Assembly (NCBI GenBank): GCA_964015035.1
Contig: CAXHCA010000011.1
Coordinates: forward strand, 14,848 to 78,847
Direction of reading: 5' to 3'
Length of the DNA: 64,000 nt
Origin: BQJU01 sp964015035
GTDB taxonomy: Bacteria; Bacteroidota; Bacteroidia; Chitinophagales; Saprospiraceae
A program made the position numbers and the translations under genes. The notes beneath the pieces were generated by a model. The model was not told the origin of the DNA and made no database searches. It was given only the letters and a program-made list of their open reading frames with translations. Positions 1 through 8,693 of this stretch are shown piece after piece (the first letter of the stretch is position 1; the number at the start of each line of letters is the position of its first letter).

Positions 1-1865
1 TGAGGATTACCAGCTTCAACGGCATAGTTCACGCCATCCGGATTGTGGAAAATATTGTTTAGCAAAGTCATTTGTGAATTGGCCTCATCGGTGGTATAGG
101 CAGCAATAGCATTGGCCAAGGTACCCGTATTAAAGGCAAAGGTGGAGTTCATTATGCTTATATTCAAGATATCCGCAGCAGCAGCATTGGTAGAAATCGC
201 TCCACCGGTACCAGGATCGGCGGCAATATTGCTGGTGAATAGACAAGAGGTGATTTCTGTGTCTACGTCATCGATATTGAGCCCGCCACCTTGCGATGCC
301 GCTACGTTGAGGTTGAAAATGGAATTACTAAGACTGAGGTGGGCTAAATTGAGCGAATCCTCAGAGAAGGCAACTGCGCCACCGAAATTCGCTTGATTAC
401 CATAAAACTCACAATTGTCGATCGTGAAATCGATGCCACCGTTGATGTTGATGGCACCACCGAAGTTGTCTACAGAGTTTCCGGTAAAGTAGGAATTGGT
501 GACACTCACCCGTGTACTATCGTTTTGATTGTACATTCCACCTCCCCAACCGGCGCTGTTATTGATAAAATCACAATTATCAACGGTGACATCTGCGAGG
601 AAACCATTGATCATTCCGGCTCCACTGGTCTCCGCAAAGTTGTCTTCAAAAAGGCAGTTGCGGATCGTTGCAAAACTATTGGCGCCATAGTTGGTCATTC
701 CGCATCCAAAGGAACTCATTCCCCCTTTAAATTCACAGTTTTCAATAATATAGGTTTTGTCATCTCCTCCATTGACAATCGCCCCTCCGTTGCTGGCCGA
801 GTTATTTTCAAATACGGTATTGGTCAACGTATAGCTAGCGCGGAAGACATAAAACCCACCGCCGCCATAACCAGTGGTACTGTTGTTGCTGAGGGTACAG
901 TTGTTGATGACAATGTGATCGGGATTTTGTACGCCCAATTCTCGACCATCAAAATAAATGCCGGCTGCATTTGCGGCCGTATTGCCGGTAAAGGTGGAGT
1001 TGGTCAGGATTAGAAACGTATTTTGCCAGCTAAACATGCCGCCGCCATATCCAGTAGGATTGCTATTGTTTTCAAATAAGCAATTGTCTATTTCCAGATT
1101 GGAACAATAAGCTGGATACAGCGCTCCTCGATTAGTGACATTGTTGGTGAAGTTACTATTTCGGATGCCCCCGGTGGTCAATCCTTCCAGATACACGCAC
1201 CCCTGGGATATGGCTTGGTTTTGACTGAAATTACTGAATTCTATTGAGGATTCAGAGGTTGCGGAACCGAATAGATAGATAGCTGCACCGGTGCGCGAGT
1301 AGTGATGGGAAAAGTTGCATTGAGTGACAAAAATGGTGCTCAAGGCGTAAATGCCACCTCCACTGTAGAGATAACCATTGCCGCCCACATTGTCGCCATT
1401 ATTATGCCCGCCCTCGATATTCAATCCGTCAAGGGTAACAACCCCTTCAATCAGACTGTCAACATAGATGACGTGGAGGGTGTTGTCGTCTTTAAAGTCA
1501 TCGAAATTCATCGCAACATCATCTCCATTGATGTCACCGGTTAAGGTAGTCGGGTTGGCGCTAATATCGCGATCATCAATACTGGTTTCGGTGCCTGCAA
1601 ACCCACCGTAAAGGGCCACACTCCGATCAATGGTAAAACGAGAAAGGGTGTCAGGACTGGCTCCTCCGGGCTTATAGGTGCCCGTGGCAATCCAAATTTC
1701 AGCAGCGCTATCCTCATTGAGGGCGTCACTAAGATCTGTGTAGGCATTGGCCCACGAATCGCCGGTGTTACTTCCGCTGGCATTCTGATTGACGTAAATG
1801 ACCTGAGCCTGTAAAGTTGCACTACAGAGCAAAAGAGTGATCACTGATAAGTAGAACTTGATCAT
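1..1865 (-). CDS. Secreted right-handed beta-helix protein, PMP-like repeats (3' end outside window)
   Basis: The minus-strand frame starting at the ATG at 1865 stays open to the window edge (621 codons), so the C-terminus is missing. The N-terminus is a clear signal peptide (MIKFYLSVITLLLCSATLQA) followed by IYVNQNASGSNTGDSWANAY, the usual opening of Bacteroidota extracellular beta-helix proteins. The rest is a chain of repeats of the type FENNS..GYGGGM, NCxFxxN and NNSAxxGGAI, which matches the polymorphic membrane protein/choice-of-anchor Q style parallel beta-helix. It is probably exported by T9SS, with a sorting domain expected beyond position 1; that part is inference. Many plus-strand open frames here are shadows produced by its biased codons. 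Likely an adhesin or surface protein; no enzymatic motif was seen. Confidence 0.82.
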   Translation of the reverse strand, partial: MIKFYLSVITLLLCSATLQAQVIYVNQNASGSNTGDSWANAYTDLSDALNEDSAAEIWIATGTYKPGGASPDTLSRFTIDRSVALYGGFAGTETSIDDRDISANPTTLTGDINGDDVAMNFDDFKDDNTLHVIYVDSLIEGVVTLDGLNIEGGHNNGDNVGGNGYLYSGGGIYALSTIFVTQCNFSHHYSRTGAAIYLFGSATSESSIEFSNFSQNQAISQGCVYLEGLTTGGIRNSNFTNNVTNRGALYPAYCSNLEIDNCLFENNSNPTGYGGGMFSWQNTFLILTNSTFTGNTAANAAGIYFDGRELGVQNPDHIVINNCTLSNNSTTGYGGGGFYVFRASYTLTNTVFENNSASNGGAIVNGGDDKTYIIENCEFKGGMSSFGCGMTNYGANSFATIRNCLFEDNFAETSGAGMINGFLADVTVDNCDFINNSAGWGGGMYNQNDSTRVSVTNSYFTGNSVDNFGGAININGGIDFTIDNCEFYGNQANFGGAVAFSEDSLNLAHLSLSNSIFNLNVAASQGGGLNIDDVDTEITSCLFTSNIAADPGTGGAISTNAAAADILNISIMNSTFAFNTGTLANAIAAYTTDEANSQMTLLNNIFHNPDGVNYAVEAGNP

Positions 1866-2057
1866 AATAGATGTTTTTGGTGGAAAAATTCTGAACTAAT
1901 GAGCGTCTATATTATTTTTTGAAAATCAGATACTGTATAGGCATGACTTTCGGTTCGATTTTTCCCAAAGTGCTCAGGAAGGAAACAATTTACAAATTCA
2001 TCACTGAAAATTGTACATTCGCCTGATCAAATTATCAAAGAACCAACATTAAAGGAA

Positions 2058-2954
2058 TTGGAGTCAACCATAAATAAAGCGGTCAATGCGGAGCGCATTA
2101 AGGGATTTGTTGTCCTTGGAATCCTGAGTATCATCTGGGGAAGTTCCTTTATTTTGATTAAGCGGGGACTGGTGGTGTATGCACCCGAGCAGGTAGCTTC
2201 GCTGCGATTATCCATTTCTGCGGTGGCCTTCATTCCCGTCTTTTTGTGGCGCTTTCGCAAAATTGATTGGTCCAAATGGAAATCTTTAGTGGTGGTGGGG
2301 TTAACGGGGAGTGCATTGCCTGCGTTCTTATTTTCCTTTGCCCAAACGAAGATTAGCAGCTCCGTGGCGGGTATTCTCAATTCATTAACGCCGCTGTTTG
2401 CTTTTATTTTGGGTATTCTGATCTTTGGATCGGCTTTCCGCTGGAGCAAATTGGGTGGCGTTTTGCTCGGACTTACAGGCGCTGTTATCTTGATCCTCTA
2501 TGGAAACGATGCAGGATTTAAAGGGGATTTTTGGTATAGCTTACTAGTTGTGCTTGCTGCCGCATGTTATGGTACTAGTGTCAACACCGTTGGGACCTAC
2601 CTCAAAAACATGAGCTCTCTAACGATTAGTGCGGTTTCTTTTCTAATGATTGGTACCCCTGCCCTGATCTATTTGTTTTCCACTGATTTTGTCATACGAC
2701 TCACCACTGATCCACAGGGTTGGACGGCCTTGGGCTACATCTCTATTCTGTCATTGGCAGGTACGGTACTGGCGTCCATTATTTTTTTTCAGTTGGTTCA
2801 TTGGACCAATGCCGTCTTTGCCTCTACGGTGGCTTACCTGATTCCGATAGTGGCGTTGGGCTGGGGAATATTGGACGGAGAATCCATCACAATTTTTCAC
2901 TTTCTGGGCATGGTATTTATTTTGGCAGGGGTGTACTTGAGTAAAGGCAAATAA
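2058..2954 (+). CDS. EamA/DMT-family membrane transporter
   Basis: The 298-residue protein has about ten hydrophobic segments in two five-helix halves, with the EamA hallmarks IIWGSSFILIKRGL near the N-terminus and a second-half ...ASIIFFQLVHWTNAVFAS..PIVALGWGILDGE..LGMVFILAGVYLS. Members of the drug/metabolite transporter superfamily export amino acids, metabolites or drugs across the inner membrane; the substrate cannot be told from sequence. The start is uncertain: TTG at 2058 is the only plausible initiator before the first membrane helix, and the frame stays open upstream without an ATG. It is divergent from the beta-helix gene and convergent with the downstream acyltransferase remnant. 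Confidence 0.85.
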   Translation: MESTINKAVNAERIKGFVVLGILSIIWGSSFILIKRGLVVYAPEQVASLRLSISAVAFIPVFLWRFRKIDWSKWKSLVVVGLTGSALPAFLFSFAQTKISSSVAGILNSLTPLFAFILGILIFGSAFRWSKLGGVLLGLTGAVILILYGNDAGFKGDFWYSLLVVLAAACYGTSVNTVGTYLKNMSSLTISAVSFLMIGTPALIYLFSTDFVIRLTTDPQGWTALGYISILSLAGTVLASIIFFQLVHWTNAVFASTVAYLIPIVALGWGILDGESITIFHFLGMVFILAGVYLSKGK

Positions 2955-2963
2955 AGCTATTGT

Positions 2964-3130
2964 CTACCCAATGACTGCACGTAGGTGGTCCAACAACTGT
3001 TGACGGTCCTTGAAAATGGCCAATTTTTCATAGGGGATCGGTTCGCCAATATTGATATCGATCACGCGACCGGCCTTATTGCGAATCTCGTGTAGCAACA
3101 AACTCCTTTTTCGGAAGGAGAGAAAGGGGG
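2964..3130 (-). pseudogene. C-terminal remnant of a lysophospholipid (hemolysin-type) acyltransferase
   Basis: Read on the minus strand and ending at the TAG at 2964-2966, this stretch encodes about 55 residues including LLLHEIRNKAGRVIDINIGE, PIPYEKL and DRQQLLDHLRAVIG. That pattern (RNKxGxxIxxxIGxPIPY) is the C-terminal end of Bacteroidota lysophospholipid/hemolysin-type acyltransferases. There is no start codon and a stop lies just upstream in the same frame; another frame upstream reads ALTEGVFLSHKLNNME, suggesting frameshift decay. I read it as a dead gene end left between the transporter and the pseudouridine synthase. Identity is by eye only. Confidence 0.45.
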
Positions 3131-3199
3131 TGACTCCATATTGTTGAGCTTATGGGATAAAAATACACCTTCAGTCAAGGCACAATTGCATTCAGCCCC

Positions 3200-4096
3200 C
3201 TAAACACGATACTTCCGCCAACGATGCGCCTCTCTGTCCATCAATTTGAGGTATTTTTCCGGCGGATCTATTTTTACATGGATCACTTGTTGGTGAATGG
3301 GATGCATGAAAACCAACTCGGTGGCGCAGAGAAACATGCCTTTGCCCTTTAAAATTTTGCCGGAAGGGCCATATAGTTTATCGCCTAAAATAGGATGACC
3401 TATGCTGGAAAGGTGAATCCTGATTTGGTGGGTGCGCCCCGTTTGTGGAAACACATCTAATAAGGCGAGGTATTCGCTGCGCAGGGAAGGCACTTTTTGA
3501 AGCAGATAGTATTGGGTCAACGCCATCTTGCCATCAATAGGGGTATCAATGGTTCCTTGAGTAGGAATATCCCCCATGACAATGGCATTGTAGCGTTTTT
3601 TGATGGTTTTGTGTTCAAACTGACGACCCAGATCCTGACAAGCGCGAGCACTCTTGGCCACGATGACTAAACCACTGGTCAGGCTATCAAGTCGGTGTAC
3701 GGGGCGAATTTGCAGGAGGGCATCAGCCTGGGACGTAGGATGAAGATTGAAGGCCAATGCATTTTGTAGGGTACGAAATTGGTTGCCATTGACCACCAAT
3801 CCGGCTGGTTTGTTGACCACAGCCAGGAAATCATCTTCGTAAATGACTTCGAGTTTGAGTGGGAAGACTTTGGCGGGTATTCTTTTTTCGTCGATCAGTT
3901 CAATCGTCTGTCCGGCTTCGACCCAGCGACCGCTTTGAGCAGGGGCGCCATTCACGTGAACGGCGCCTCGCTTAATGGCTTTTTTCATTCCTTTCCGAGA
4001 AGGAATAAACTCGGTGAAAATGCGTGGTGCATAATCACTTAATCGAATTCGTTCAATGCCTTCCGGTACAAGATGAGATTGCAGAATCCTGGACAC
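3200..4096 (-). CDS. RluA-family 23S rRNA/tRNA pseudouridine synthase
   Basis: A 298-residue enzyme that isomerises uridine to pseudouridine in structured RNA. An S4-type RNA-binding domain occupies roughly residues 15-75 (SRKGMKKAIKRGAVHVNG), followed by the catalytic domain. The catalytic aspartate lies in RPVHRLDSLTSGLVIVAK, a slightly divergent version of the canonical HRLDRDTSG. The conserved GRTHQIRIHLSSIGHPILGD motif is present. It lies 10 bp downstream of the sigma factor gene on the same strand, so the two probably form an operon. Which RNA position it modifies cannot be decided from sequence. Confidence 0.93.
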   Translation of the reverse strand: MSRILQSHLVPEGIERIRLSDYAPRIFTEFIPSRKGMKKAIKRGAVHVNGAPAQSGRWVEAGQTIELIDEKRIPAKVFPLKLEVIYEDDFLAVVNKPAGLVVNGNQFRTLQNALAFNLHPTSQADALLQIRPVHRLDSLTSGLVIVAKSARACQDLGRQFEHKTIKKRYNAIVMGDIPTQGTIDTPIDGKMALTQYYLLQKVPSLRSEYLALLDVFPQTGRTHQIRIHLSSIGHPILGDKLYGPSGKILKGKGMFLCATELVFMHPIHQQVIHVKIDPPEKYLKLMDREAHRWRKYRV

Positions 4097-4106
4097 TCAT
4101 GTTACT

Positions 4107-4976
4107 TTAGGAGTTCATAAAAAGATCCTTGTCCGTGTGTAGCTTTCTTCTCAACTTACGCAGGGCTCTGTCCCGAATCTGGCGTATTCTCTCGCGGCTG
4201 AGGTCTAGGCTTTCGCCAATATCCTGTAGGCTGTGGGCCCGCTTGCGCTGAATGCCGTAATGCATGGATAAGACCTCCACCTCGCGTGGACTCAATTGCG
4301 TCAGCAAGTGTTGCATCGCAATTTGTAAAGATTCTTTTTCCGCCAATTGTGCATCGGGGCTTTGGGCATCGTTGTCGGCAAGAACCGTTTCCAGCGGTGA
4401 ACTATCGTCAGAACTGTCTAAAGGTTCACTGAGGGAACGGCAATTTTTGTACTGACTTAAGCAGCGTTCTATTTCGCCACTTTCCATATCCATGGATTCT
4501 GCCAGCTCCTCCGCGCTAGGTTCCCGTTCCAGTGCCTGGTAGAGTTCGTTGCGTTGACGGTATACTTGTTGGGATTTGGACAACTGGCTAATGGGTAGCC
4601 GAATTTTCTTCCCTTTCTCATTGAGAGCTTGTAAAATACCTTGTCTGATCCACCACACGGCATAAGAAATAAACTTAAATCCGCGGGTTTCATCAAATCG
4701 CTGTGCTGCCCGAACCAGACCGATATTGCCTTCGTTGATTAAATCATCGAGGCTCATGCCTGTGTTCTGGTACTGCTTGGCTACGGAAATGACAAATCGC
4801 AGGTTGCACTGTATGATCTTGCGCAGTGCCATCTGATCACCTTCCTTGAAGCGCTTGAATAAAGCCAATTCCTCATCTGCACTCAGTACATCGTAGCGAG
4901 ATACCTCGGTAAGGTACTTTTCGATCGATTTACTATCTCTCCTCGTTATGGAATTAGTGATGACTAATGCTCGCAT
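4107..4976 (-). CDS. Sigma-70 family factor, RpoD-related but divergent (group 2-like)
   Basis: A 289-residue sigma factor with region 1.2 (SIEKYLTEVSRYDVLSADEE), region 2 (NLRFVISVAKQYQN, DLINEGNIGLVRAAQRFDET, YAVWWIRQGILQAL), region 3 and region 4 (LSPREVEVLSMHYGI, ..LDLSRERIRQIRDRALRKL). Length and architecture match the short Bacteroidota primary sigma factor. However, the segment after region 2.4 reads KIRLPISQLSKSQQVYRQRN where the primary factor of the phylum normally has RLPLNQVGSLNKI, so this looks like a paralogous, alternative factor. That is inference: the housekeeping rpoD is not in the window. It leads the operon with the pseudouridine synthase. Confidence 0.88.
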   Translation of the reverse strand: MRALVITNSITRRDSKSIEKYLTEVSRYDVLSADEELALFKRFKEGDQMALRKIIQCNLRFVISVAKQYQNTGMSLDDLINEGNIGLVRAAQRFDETRGFKFISYAVWWIRQGILQALNEKGKKIRLPISQLSKSQQVYRQRNELYQALEREPSAEELAESMDMESGEIERCLSQYKNCRSLSEPLDSSDDSSPLETVLADNDAQSPDAQLAEKESLQIAMQHLLTQLSPREVEVLSMHYGIQRKRAHSLQDIGESLDLSRERIRQIRDRALRKLRRKLHTDKDLFMNS

Positions 4977-5433
4977 ATATGAATTATTGTTTAATAAAAT
5001 GTGCTGTCAGGCACACTGTTGTTCCAGAAATATCTTTGCCAGATCTAATGAATAATGATAAAAAGGATCAGGCACTTGTTGGATTTTCGAATCGCTATGG
5101 GGAAACAATGAACATACTCTATCAATTTTGAAGGTCATTATATTGGTCAAGAAAATTGTTTTCCAACGCTCTGTTGATGATAAAGTACATAAATTGTCAG
5201 AGAACCACAGTCAATAATGGGTCTGGCAGAATGGGTTTGAGATCAATGGTGCTTTGTGTCGCCCTCAGGGCATGGTCTTCTGATTCTATGATATAAGCAT
5301 AATAGCACGGGCACACAATACTACATAAAATCCAAGCTGATCTTTCGCTTAAAGGGGGCTGATATGTTCGTCCACCTCTTTTATAACGCTATCTGTTTGA
5401 AATCAGTTCATTATCAAAGGAATAATTCAACAT
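4977..5433. other. Intergenic region upstream of the sigma factor gene
   Basis: About 457 bases without a credible gene. It should hold the promoter of the minus-strand sigma gene; no clean TAnnTTTG motif was found. A short dyad TGTGC-tgtcag-GCACA lies at 5000-5015, 24 nt upstream of the sigma start, and could be an operator. Nothing else was recognised. Confidence 0.4.
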
Positions 5434-6534
5434 TTAAATTAGTTTTTTTAGGTTGCGGCTGTATTGTAAATATTGGGTCAATCCATTGAATGCTTCCTTC
5501 AGCGAAACCACTCTGACGCCCTGGGCGCGGTTTTGCTGACTGATTTGATAAATGATGTGCCAAGAGTGAAAAATTTCGCGGTAGGCTTTAAGTAGAGGAT
5601 AGCCGGTAGCATAAATATGTGCCAGTTCTGCCCCCACCCCGTTTATTTCTACAACCTGAAAAATACCCTTTTTTAAATCCTGAAGAGAAGGTGTCTTTAG
5701 ATCTACCCGCCCCAGGTAAATCTCCTCCAGTTGTTGAAAGAAATGATCAAAAGTTTGGGTGAGTGTTGCATCTACCTCCGCACGAAAGTCATGGAAAATG
5801 GCCCCTTGGGCGTGATTACCTATATACGAAAGAATTTCGATCTCACCAACTTGCGGAACTTCTGCCAGTTTTGCGGGGGGCAACAATGGTTTGAGCGTGT
5901 CTGCAAAGTAAGTCAGCCGCCGATCCCGATCCATCAGTTGCTCCACGGAGTGGATACCATCGCCGACTACCGAGGGATATTCTTTGTGCACCAATGAAAG
6001 GATTTTACCTTTGGGAGCATTGGGGAAGCGATAGTAATAAACACTGTACTCCTCTTCGTAAGCAATGGCCTGCTGAATCACCATGGGAATCTTAATGGAC
6101 TCAAAATGTGCCAGTAGTGTTTCTGGATTGTCTATTTTTTTGACCAATCGCCCGCGTTTCCCCACATCTGGTTTGGCGAAAATCGGAAATTGCAATTGAG
6201 GAATTATTTGCGTCAATTGCTCTATTTGATGAGGGGCCAGATAAAAGGTCTTTGGTAAATAGGCAGCTGGAATTTTTTGGTAGATGGCATGTTTTGATTC
6301 CCCACTAATGCCACCCCCCTGAATCCCCGGATTGGTCGCGGCAAAAAAGATAGGAGATCTGGCTTTTAAACTCAGGTAAATCCAATAGATGAAAACGGGG
6401 AAATAGATGAGTAAAAATGGCCAGTATTCCCATCGTGACCACTTGAGTTGCCAATTTTTCCAGCTATTCGCAATCCACCATCTTGTTGCGGAGGGGGAGG
6501 TCTTGGTGTTTGGTTTGCCCATTGAGTAAATCAT
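5434..6534 (-). CDS. ATP-grasp domain protein with N-terminal membrane segment
   Basis: A 366-residue protein. A hydrophobic stretch around residues 38-56 (WPFLLIYFPVFIYWIYLSL) precedes an ATP-grasp type domain: FPIFAKPDVGKRGRLVKKI (nucleotide-binding lysine region), MVIQQAIAYEEEYSVYYYRF, PSVVGDGIHSVEQLM and FQVVEINGVGAELAHIY, which supplies the E-x-N metal-binding pair. Such enzymes ligate a carboxylate to an amine or thiol using ATP; the closest look is to D-Ala-D-Ala-ligase-like and cyanophycin-synthetase-like ATP-grasps, but the substrate is unknown. The start at 6534 overlaps the preceding NRDE gene by 71 bp; Met5 (6522) is an alternative. Translational coupling with that gene is likely. 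Confidence 0.75.
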   Translation of the reverse strand: MIYSMGKPNTKTSPSATRWWIANSWKNWQLKWSRWEYWPFLLIYFPVFIYWIYLSLKARSPIFFAATNPGIQGGGISGESKHAIYQKIPAAYLPKTFYLAPHQIEQLTQIIPQLQFPIFAKPDVGKRGRLVKKIDNPETLLAHFESIKIPMVIQQAIAYEEEYSVYYYRFPNAPKGKILSLVHKEYPSVVGDGIHSVEQLMDRDRRLTYFADTLKPLLPPAKLAEVPQVGEIEILSYIGNHAQGAIFHDFRAEVDATLTQTFDHFFQQLEEIYLGRVDLKTPSLQDLKKGIFQVVEINGVGAELAHIYATGYPLLKAYREIFHSWHIIYQISQQNRAQGVRVVSLKEAFNGLTQYLQYSRNLKKLI

Positions 6535-7195
6535 GGTAGTCCATCTTTAATTGGCCGGATGATTTAATAATTTGTGTAACGCTGACCGTTTTCACAATGC
6601 CATCTCTGTCCATAACCACATCATTCCAGGGATCTCCATCACCGGCAGTCCGATGAAAATCAAGGATAGCATCAGGGCTATACTGTGGGTGCTGTTTTTT
6701 CCATTCCTCAAACCACCACTGTCGTTTTTGCCGGGCAGTTGCGTCGTAAAGCGTAGCAGAAGCCCAAATAAAGGGTTTGCCTCGATCTAAATGGGTAGGG
6801 TAGGTTTGGTATTCATCCCACCTTAATTCATACAGTTGCCCCTCATCGATGATGATCATCGTGAAAGGCTCCATGCCTTGAAATTCATATTCGGCAAAAA
6901 ATTGTTTAACGGATTGATATCGGAAAAGATCGAGCACCATTAACCCCCGGCTCCTGCGGTAAGGTGGCTCATGATGGTGTTTTTCAAAAGCACCATTTAG
7001 CAAACAAACCACCCGATTGGCATTGGAAATGGCAATCCAAGTGCCCCCGGCGGTAGTATCCTGAGGAAAACACAATTGTTGCTGGTCAATATCTTGTAGC
7101 GAAAGCTGTTTCGGAGAACGGGCAGGCTGTTCATCGCGATTGGACGTCAGAATAAAGTTGTGGCTGCCCACCGGCAGATAGCTTACTGTACACAT
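6464..7195 (-). CDS. NRDE/TANGO2-family protein
   Basis: A 243-residue member of the NRDE family (homologues of eukaryotic TANGO2). The sequence starts MCTVSYLP and contains the family motif TSNRDEQPARSP at about residues 17-28, then GGTWIAISNANRVVCLLNG. The Cys at position 2 is typical of the Ntn-hydrolase-like fold of this family. Eukaryotic TANGO2 has been linked to heme and acyl-CoA handling; the bacterial role is not settled. The length is normal for the family. It overlaps the downstream ATP-grasp gene. Confidence 0.88.
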   Translation of the reverse strand: MCTVSYLPVGSHNFILTSNRDEQPARSPKQLSLQDIDQQQLCFPQDTTAGGTWIAISNANRVVCLLNGAFEKHHHEPPYRRSRGLMVLDLFRYQSVKQFFAEYEFQGMEPFTMIIIDEGQLYELRWDEYQTYPTHLDRGKPFIWASATLYDATARQKRQWWFEEWKKQHPQYSPDAILDFHRTAGDGDPWNDVVMDRDGIVKTVSVTQIIKSSGQLKMDYHDLLNGQTKHQDLPLRNKMVDCE

Positions 7196-7237
7196 AGGTT
7201 GATGGATTGAACTATCCTAACTAACAGTACCAAAAGA

Positions 7238-7927
7238 TCAGGAGTTGTCCGCTGCTTCATACCAAACGATTACTTCGTCCGCATCCTTGCGCTTTAGGTC
7301 GGGAACATCGGCTTCTTTGGCAGGATACCCCACCGGGATCAAAAGGTATGGACGCTCATTTTCCGGCCGGTCAAGTAGCTTTTGCAAAAAATTCATCGGA
7401 CTGGGCGTATGCGTCAGGGCAACTAAACCGGCATTGTGAATGGCACTCAATAGAAATCCACAAGCCAACCCTACGGATTCGTTGACATAGTAATTTTTTG
7501 ATTTTTTACCATCTTGGTCTAAGTCGTAGGCCTTTTTAAACACCACGATCAGATAAGGGGCTACTTCGAGAAATGGCTTGTGCCAATCCGTGCCAAAGGG
7601 ACGAAGATCTTCCAACCATTCGTCACTCATCCGGCCATGGTAGTTTTCGTATTCTTCTTTTTCAGCTGCTTCGCGAATTTTTTGTTTGAGGGCAGGATCA
7701 GAAACAACACAAAAAGTCCAGGGTTGCTTGTGTGCTCCCGAGGGGGCAGAGGAAGCAGTCATGATCAGATTTTCGATGATTTCACGCGGCAGCGGTTTGT
7801 CGGAAAACTCCCTTACCGTGCGGCGTTTGTCCATGTCTTGGTAGTATTCCCGACTGCGGTTTAGAATTTCTTCCTTTGGGTACCGAATGCCCTTATAAGG
7901 AATAAATTTCGGCTTAGTCTTTTCCAT
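7238..7927 (-). CDS. Nitroreductase-family flavoprotein, iodotyrosine-deiodinase-like
   Basis: The 229-residue protein (start at 7927, giving MEKTKPKFIPYKGIRYP) is an FMN-dependent nitroreductase-fold enzyme: RRTVREFSDKPLP, ASSAPSGAHKQPWTFCVVSD, and GLACGFLLSAIHNAGLVALT. It resembles vertebrate iodotyrosine deiodinase closely, including the substrate lid: E92, Y96 (EEYENY) and K117 (TDWHKPFL) sit where the Glu/Tyr/Lys that clamp the halotyrosine zwitterion lie, and the tail reads LLIPVGYPAKEADVPDLKRK. A reductive dehalogenase for halogenated tyrosines or phenols is a reasonable inference. An upstream ATG at 7987 exists, but a -7 promoter motif at 7946-7953 favours the shorter form. Confidence 0.85.
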   Translation of the reverse strand: MEKTKPKFIPYKGIRYPKEEILNRSREYYQDMDKRRTVREFSDKPLPREIIENLIMTASSAPSGAHKQPWTFCVVSDPALKQKIREAAEKEEYENYHGRMSDEWLEDLRPFGTDWHKPFLEVAPYLIVVFKKAYDLDQDGKKSKNYYVNESVGLACGFLLSAIHNAGLVALTHTPSPMNFLQKLLDRPENERPYLLIPVGYPAKEADVPDLKRKDADEVIVWYEAADNS

Positions 7928-7945
7928 TATCTTGGGTTGTGGGTG

Positions 7946-7953
7946 CAAAGATA
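7946..7953 (-). promoter_or_regulatory. Candidate -7 promoter element (TATCTTTG)
   Basis: On the minus strand this reads TATCTTTG, an exact match to the Bacteroidota -7 consensus TAnnTTTG, ending 18 nt before the nitroreductase ATG at 7927. No TTG at the expected -33 distance was found, so it is a half-match. Confidence 0.35.
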
Positions 7954-7991
7954 GAATCCGGCAGCAGAATTCGGGTGGTTTCACCATAAAT

Positions 7992-8684
7992 TTATGGGGT
8001 TGAATTACTTACGGGCAGAATTTTACCATTAAAAAAGCGATGACCATGTTGAGCAAACCAAGCGACATAATGCCCCATATCTTCACTAGCTACAGATGCC
8101 TGATACCCTGGAAAAGCTTCTGACAGCATCTCAGTTTGTACGGCTCCTAATGCCAGACAATTGAAGGCAAGTCCCTGCGCTTTGTATTCCTCCGCCAGGC
8201 ACTCCGTTAGGTTGGCCAAGGCTGCTTTGCTGGCGCTATAAGCCGAAAGCCCTGGAAATTTGCTGCTCCCCTGGTACCCGCTCATACTACCGATGCTGAC
8301 TACATGTCCCTGCTGTGCCGCCAATAATAGGGGCATCAGTAACCTGAGCAGATCAACAACTCCAAAGAGATTGGTGGCGAATGTGTTTTCCCAATCTGCT
8401 CGACTCAGGGAGGCAAAGGGTTTACTGTACAACTGCCCGGCATTGTTGATCAATATATCAATGCACTGCCATGAATTGACTTTCTGTAATAGACCTTCAG
8501 GGTTCGGTTTGGTGAGATCGTACGCCAACCAGTCAATGTTACCATGCTCGCAATCTCTGGCTAATGCTTGTAGCCCTTCCTCATTGCGCGAAAGCGCCAG
8601 AATCTGATGTTCCTTATTCTTGGCAAATGTTTTGGCGGCTTCATAGCCTATTCCTCGGCTGGCACCGGTAATAATGATTTTCAT
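7992..8684 (-). CDS. Short-chain dehydrogenase/reductase
   Basis: A 230-residue SDR with the NAD(P)-binding motif TGASRGIGYEAAKTF at residues 6-20, NNAGQLY at about 80-86, the catalytic serine in SIGSMSGYQGSSKFPGLSAY and the YSASK Tyr/Lys pair about 13 residues later. It oxidises or reduces an unknown alcohol/ketone in the cytoplasm. It ends 4 bp from the annotated upstream end of the nitroreductase frame and begins 9 bp after the FG-GAP gene, so it is part of the minus-strand array. Confidence 0.9.
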   Translation of the reverse strand: MKIIITGASRGIGYEAAKTFAKNKEHQILALSRNEEGLQALARDCEHGNIDWLAYDLTKPNPEGLLQKVNSWQCIDILINNAGQLYSKPFASLSRADWENTFATNLFGVVDLLRLLMPLLLAAQQGHVVSIGSMSGYQGSSKFPGLSAYSASKAALANLTECLAEEYKAQGLAFNCLALGAVQTEMLSEAFPGYQASVASEDMGHYVAWFAQHGHRFFNGKILPVSNSTP

Positions 8685-8693
8685 AATACGGGG

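Noticed and set aside
112..1544. Several plus-strand open frames under the beta-helix gene
   Set aside because: They have no family features and lie antisense to a clear signal-peptide protein with coherent repeats.
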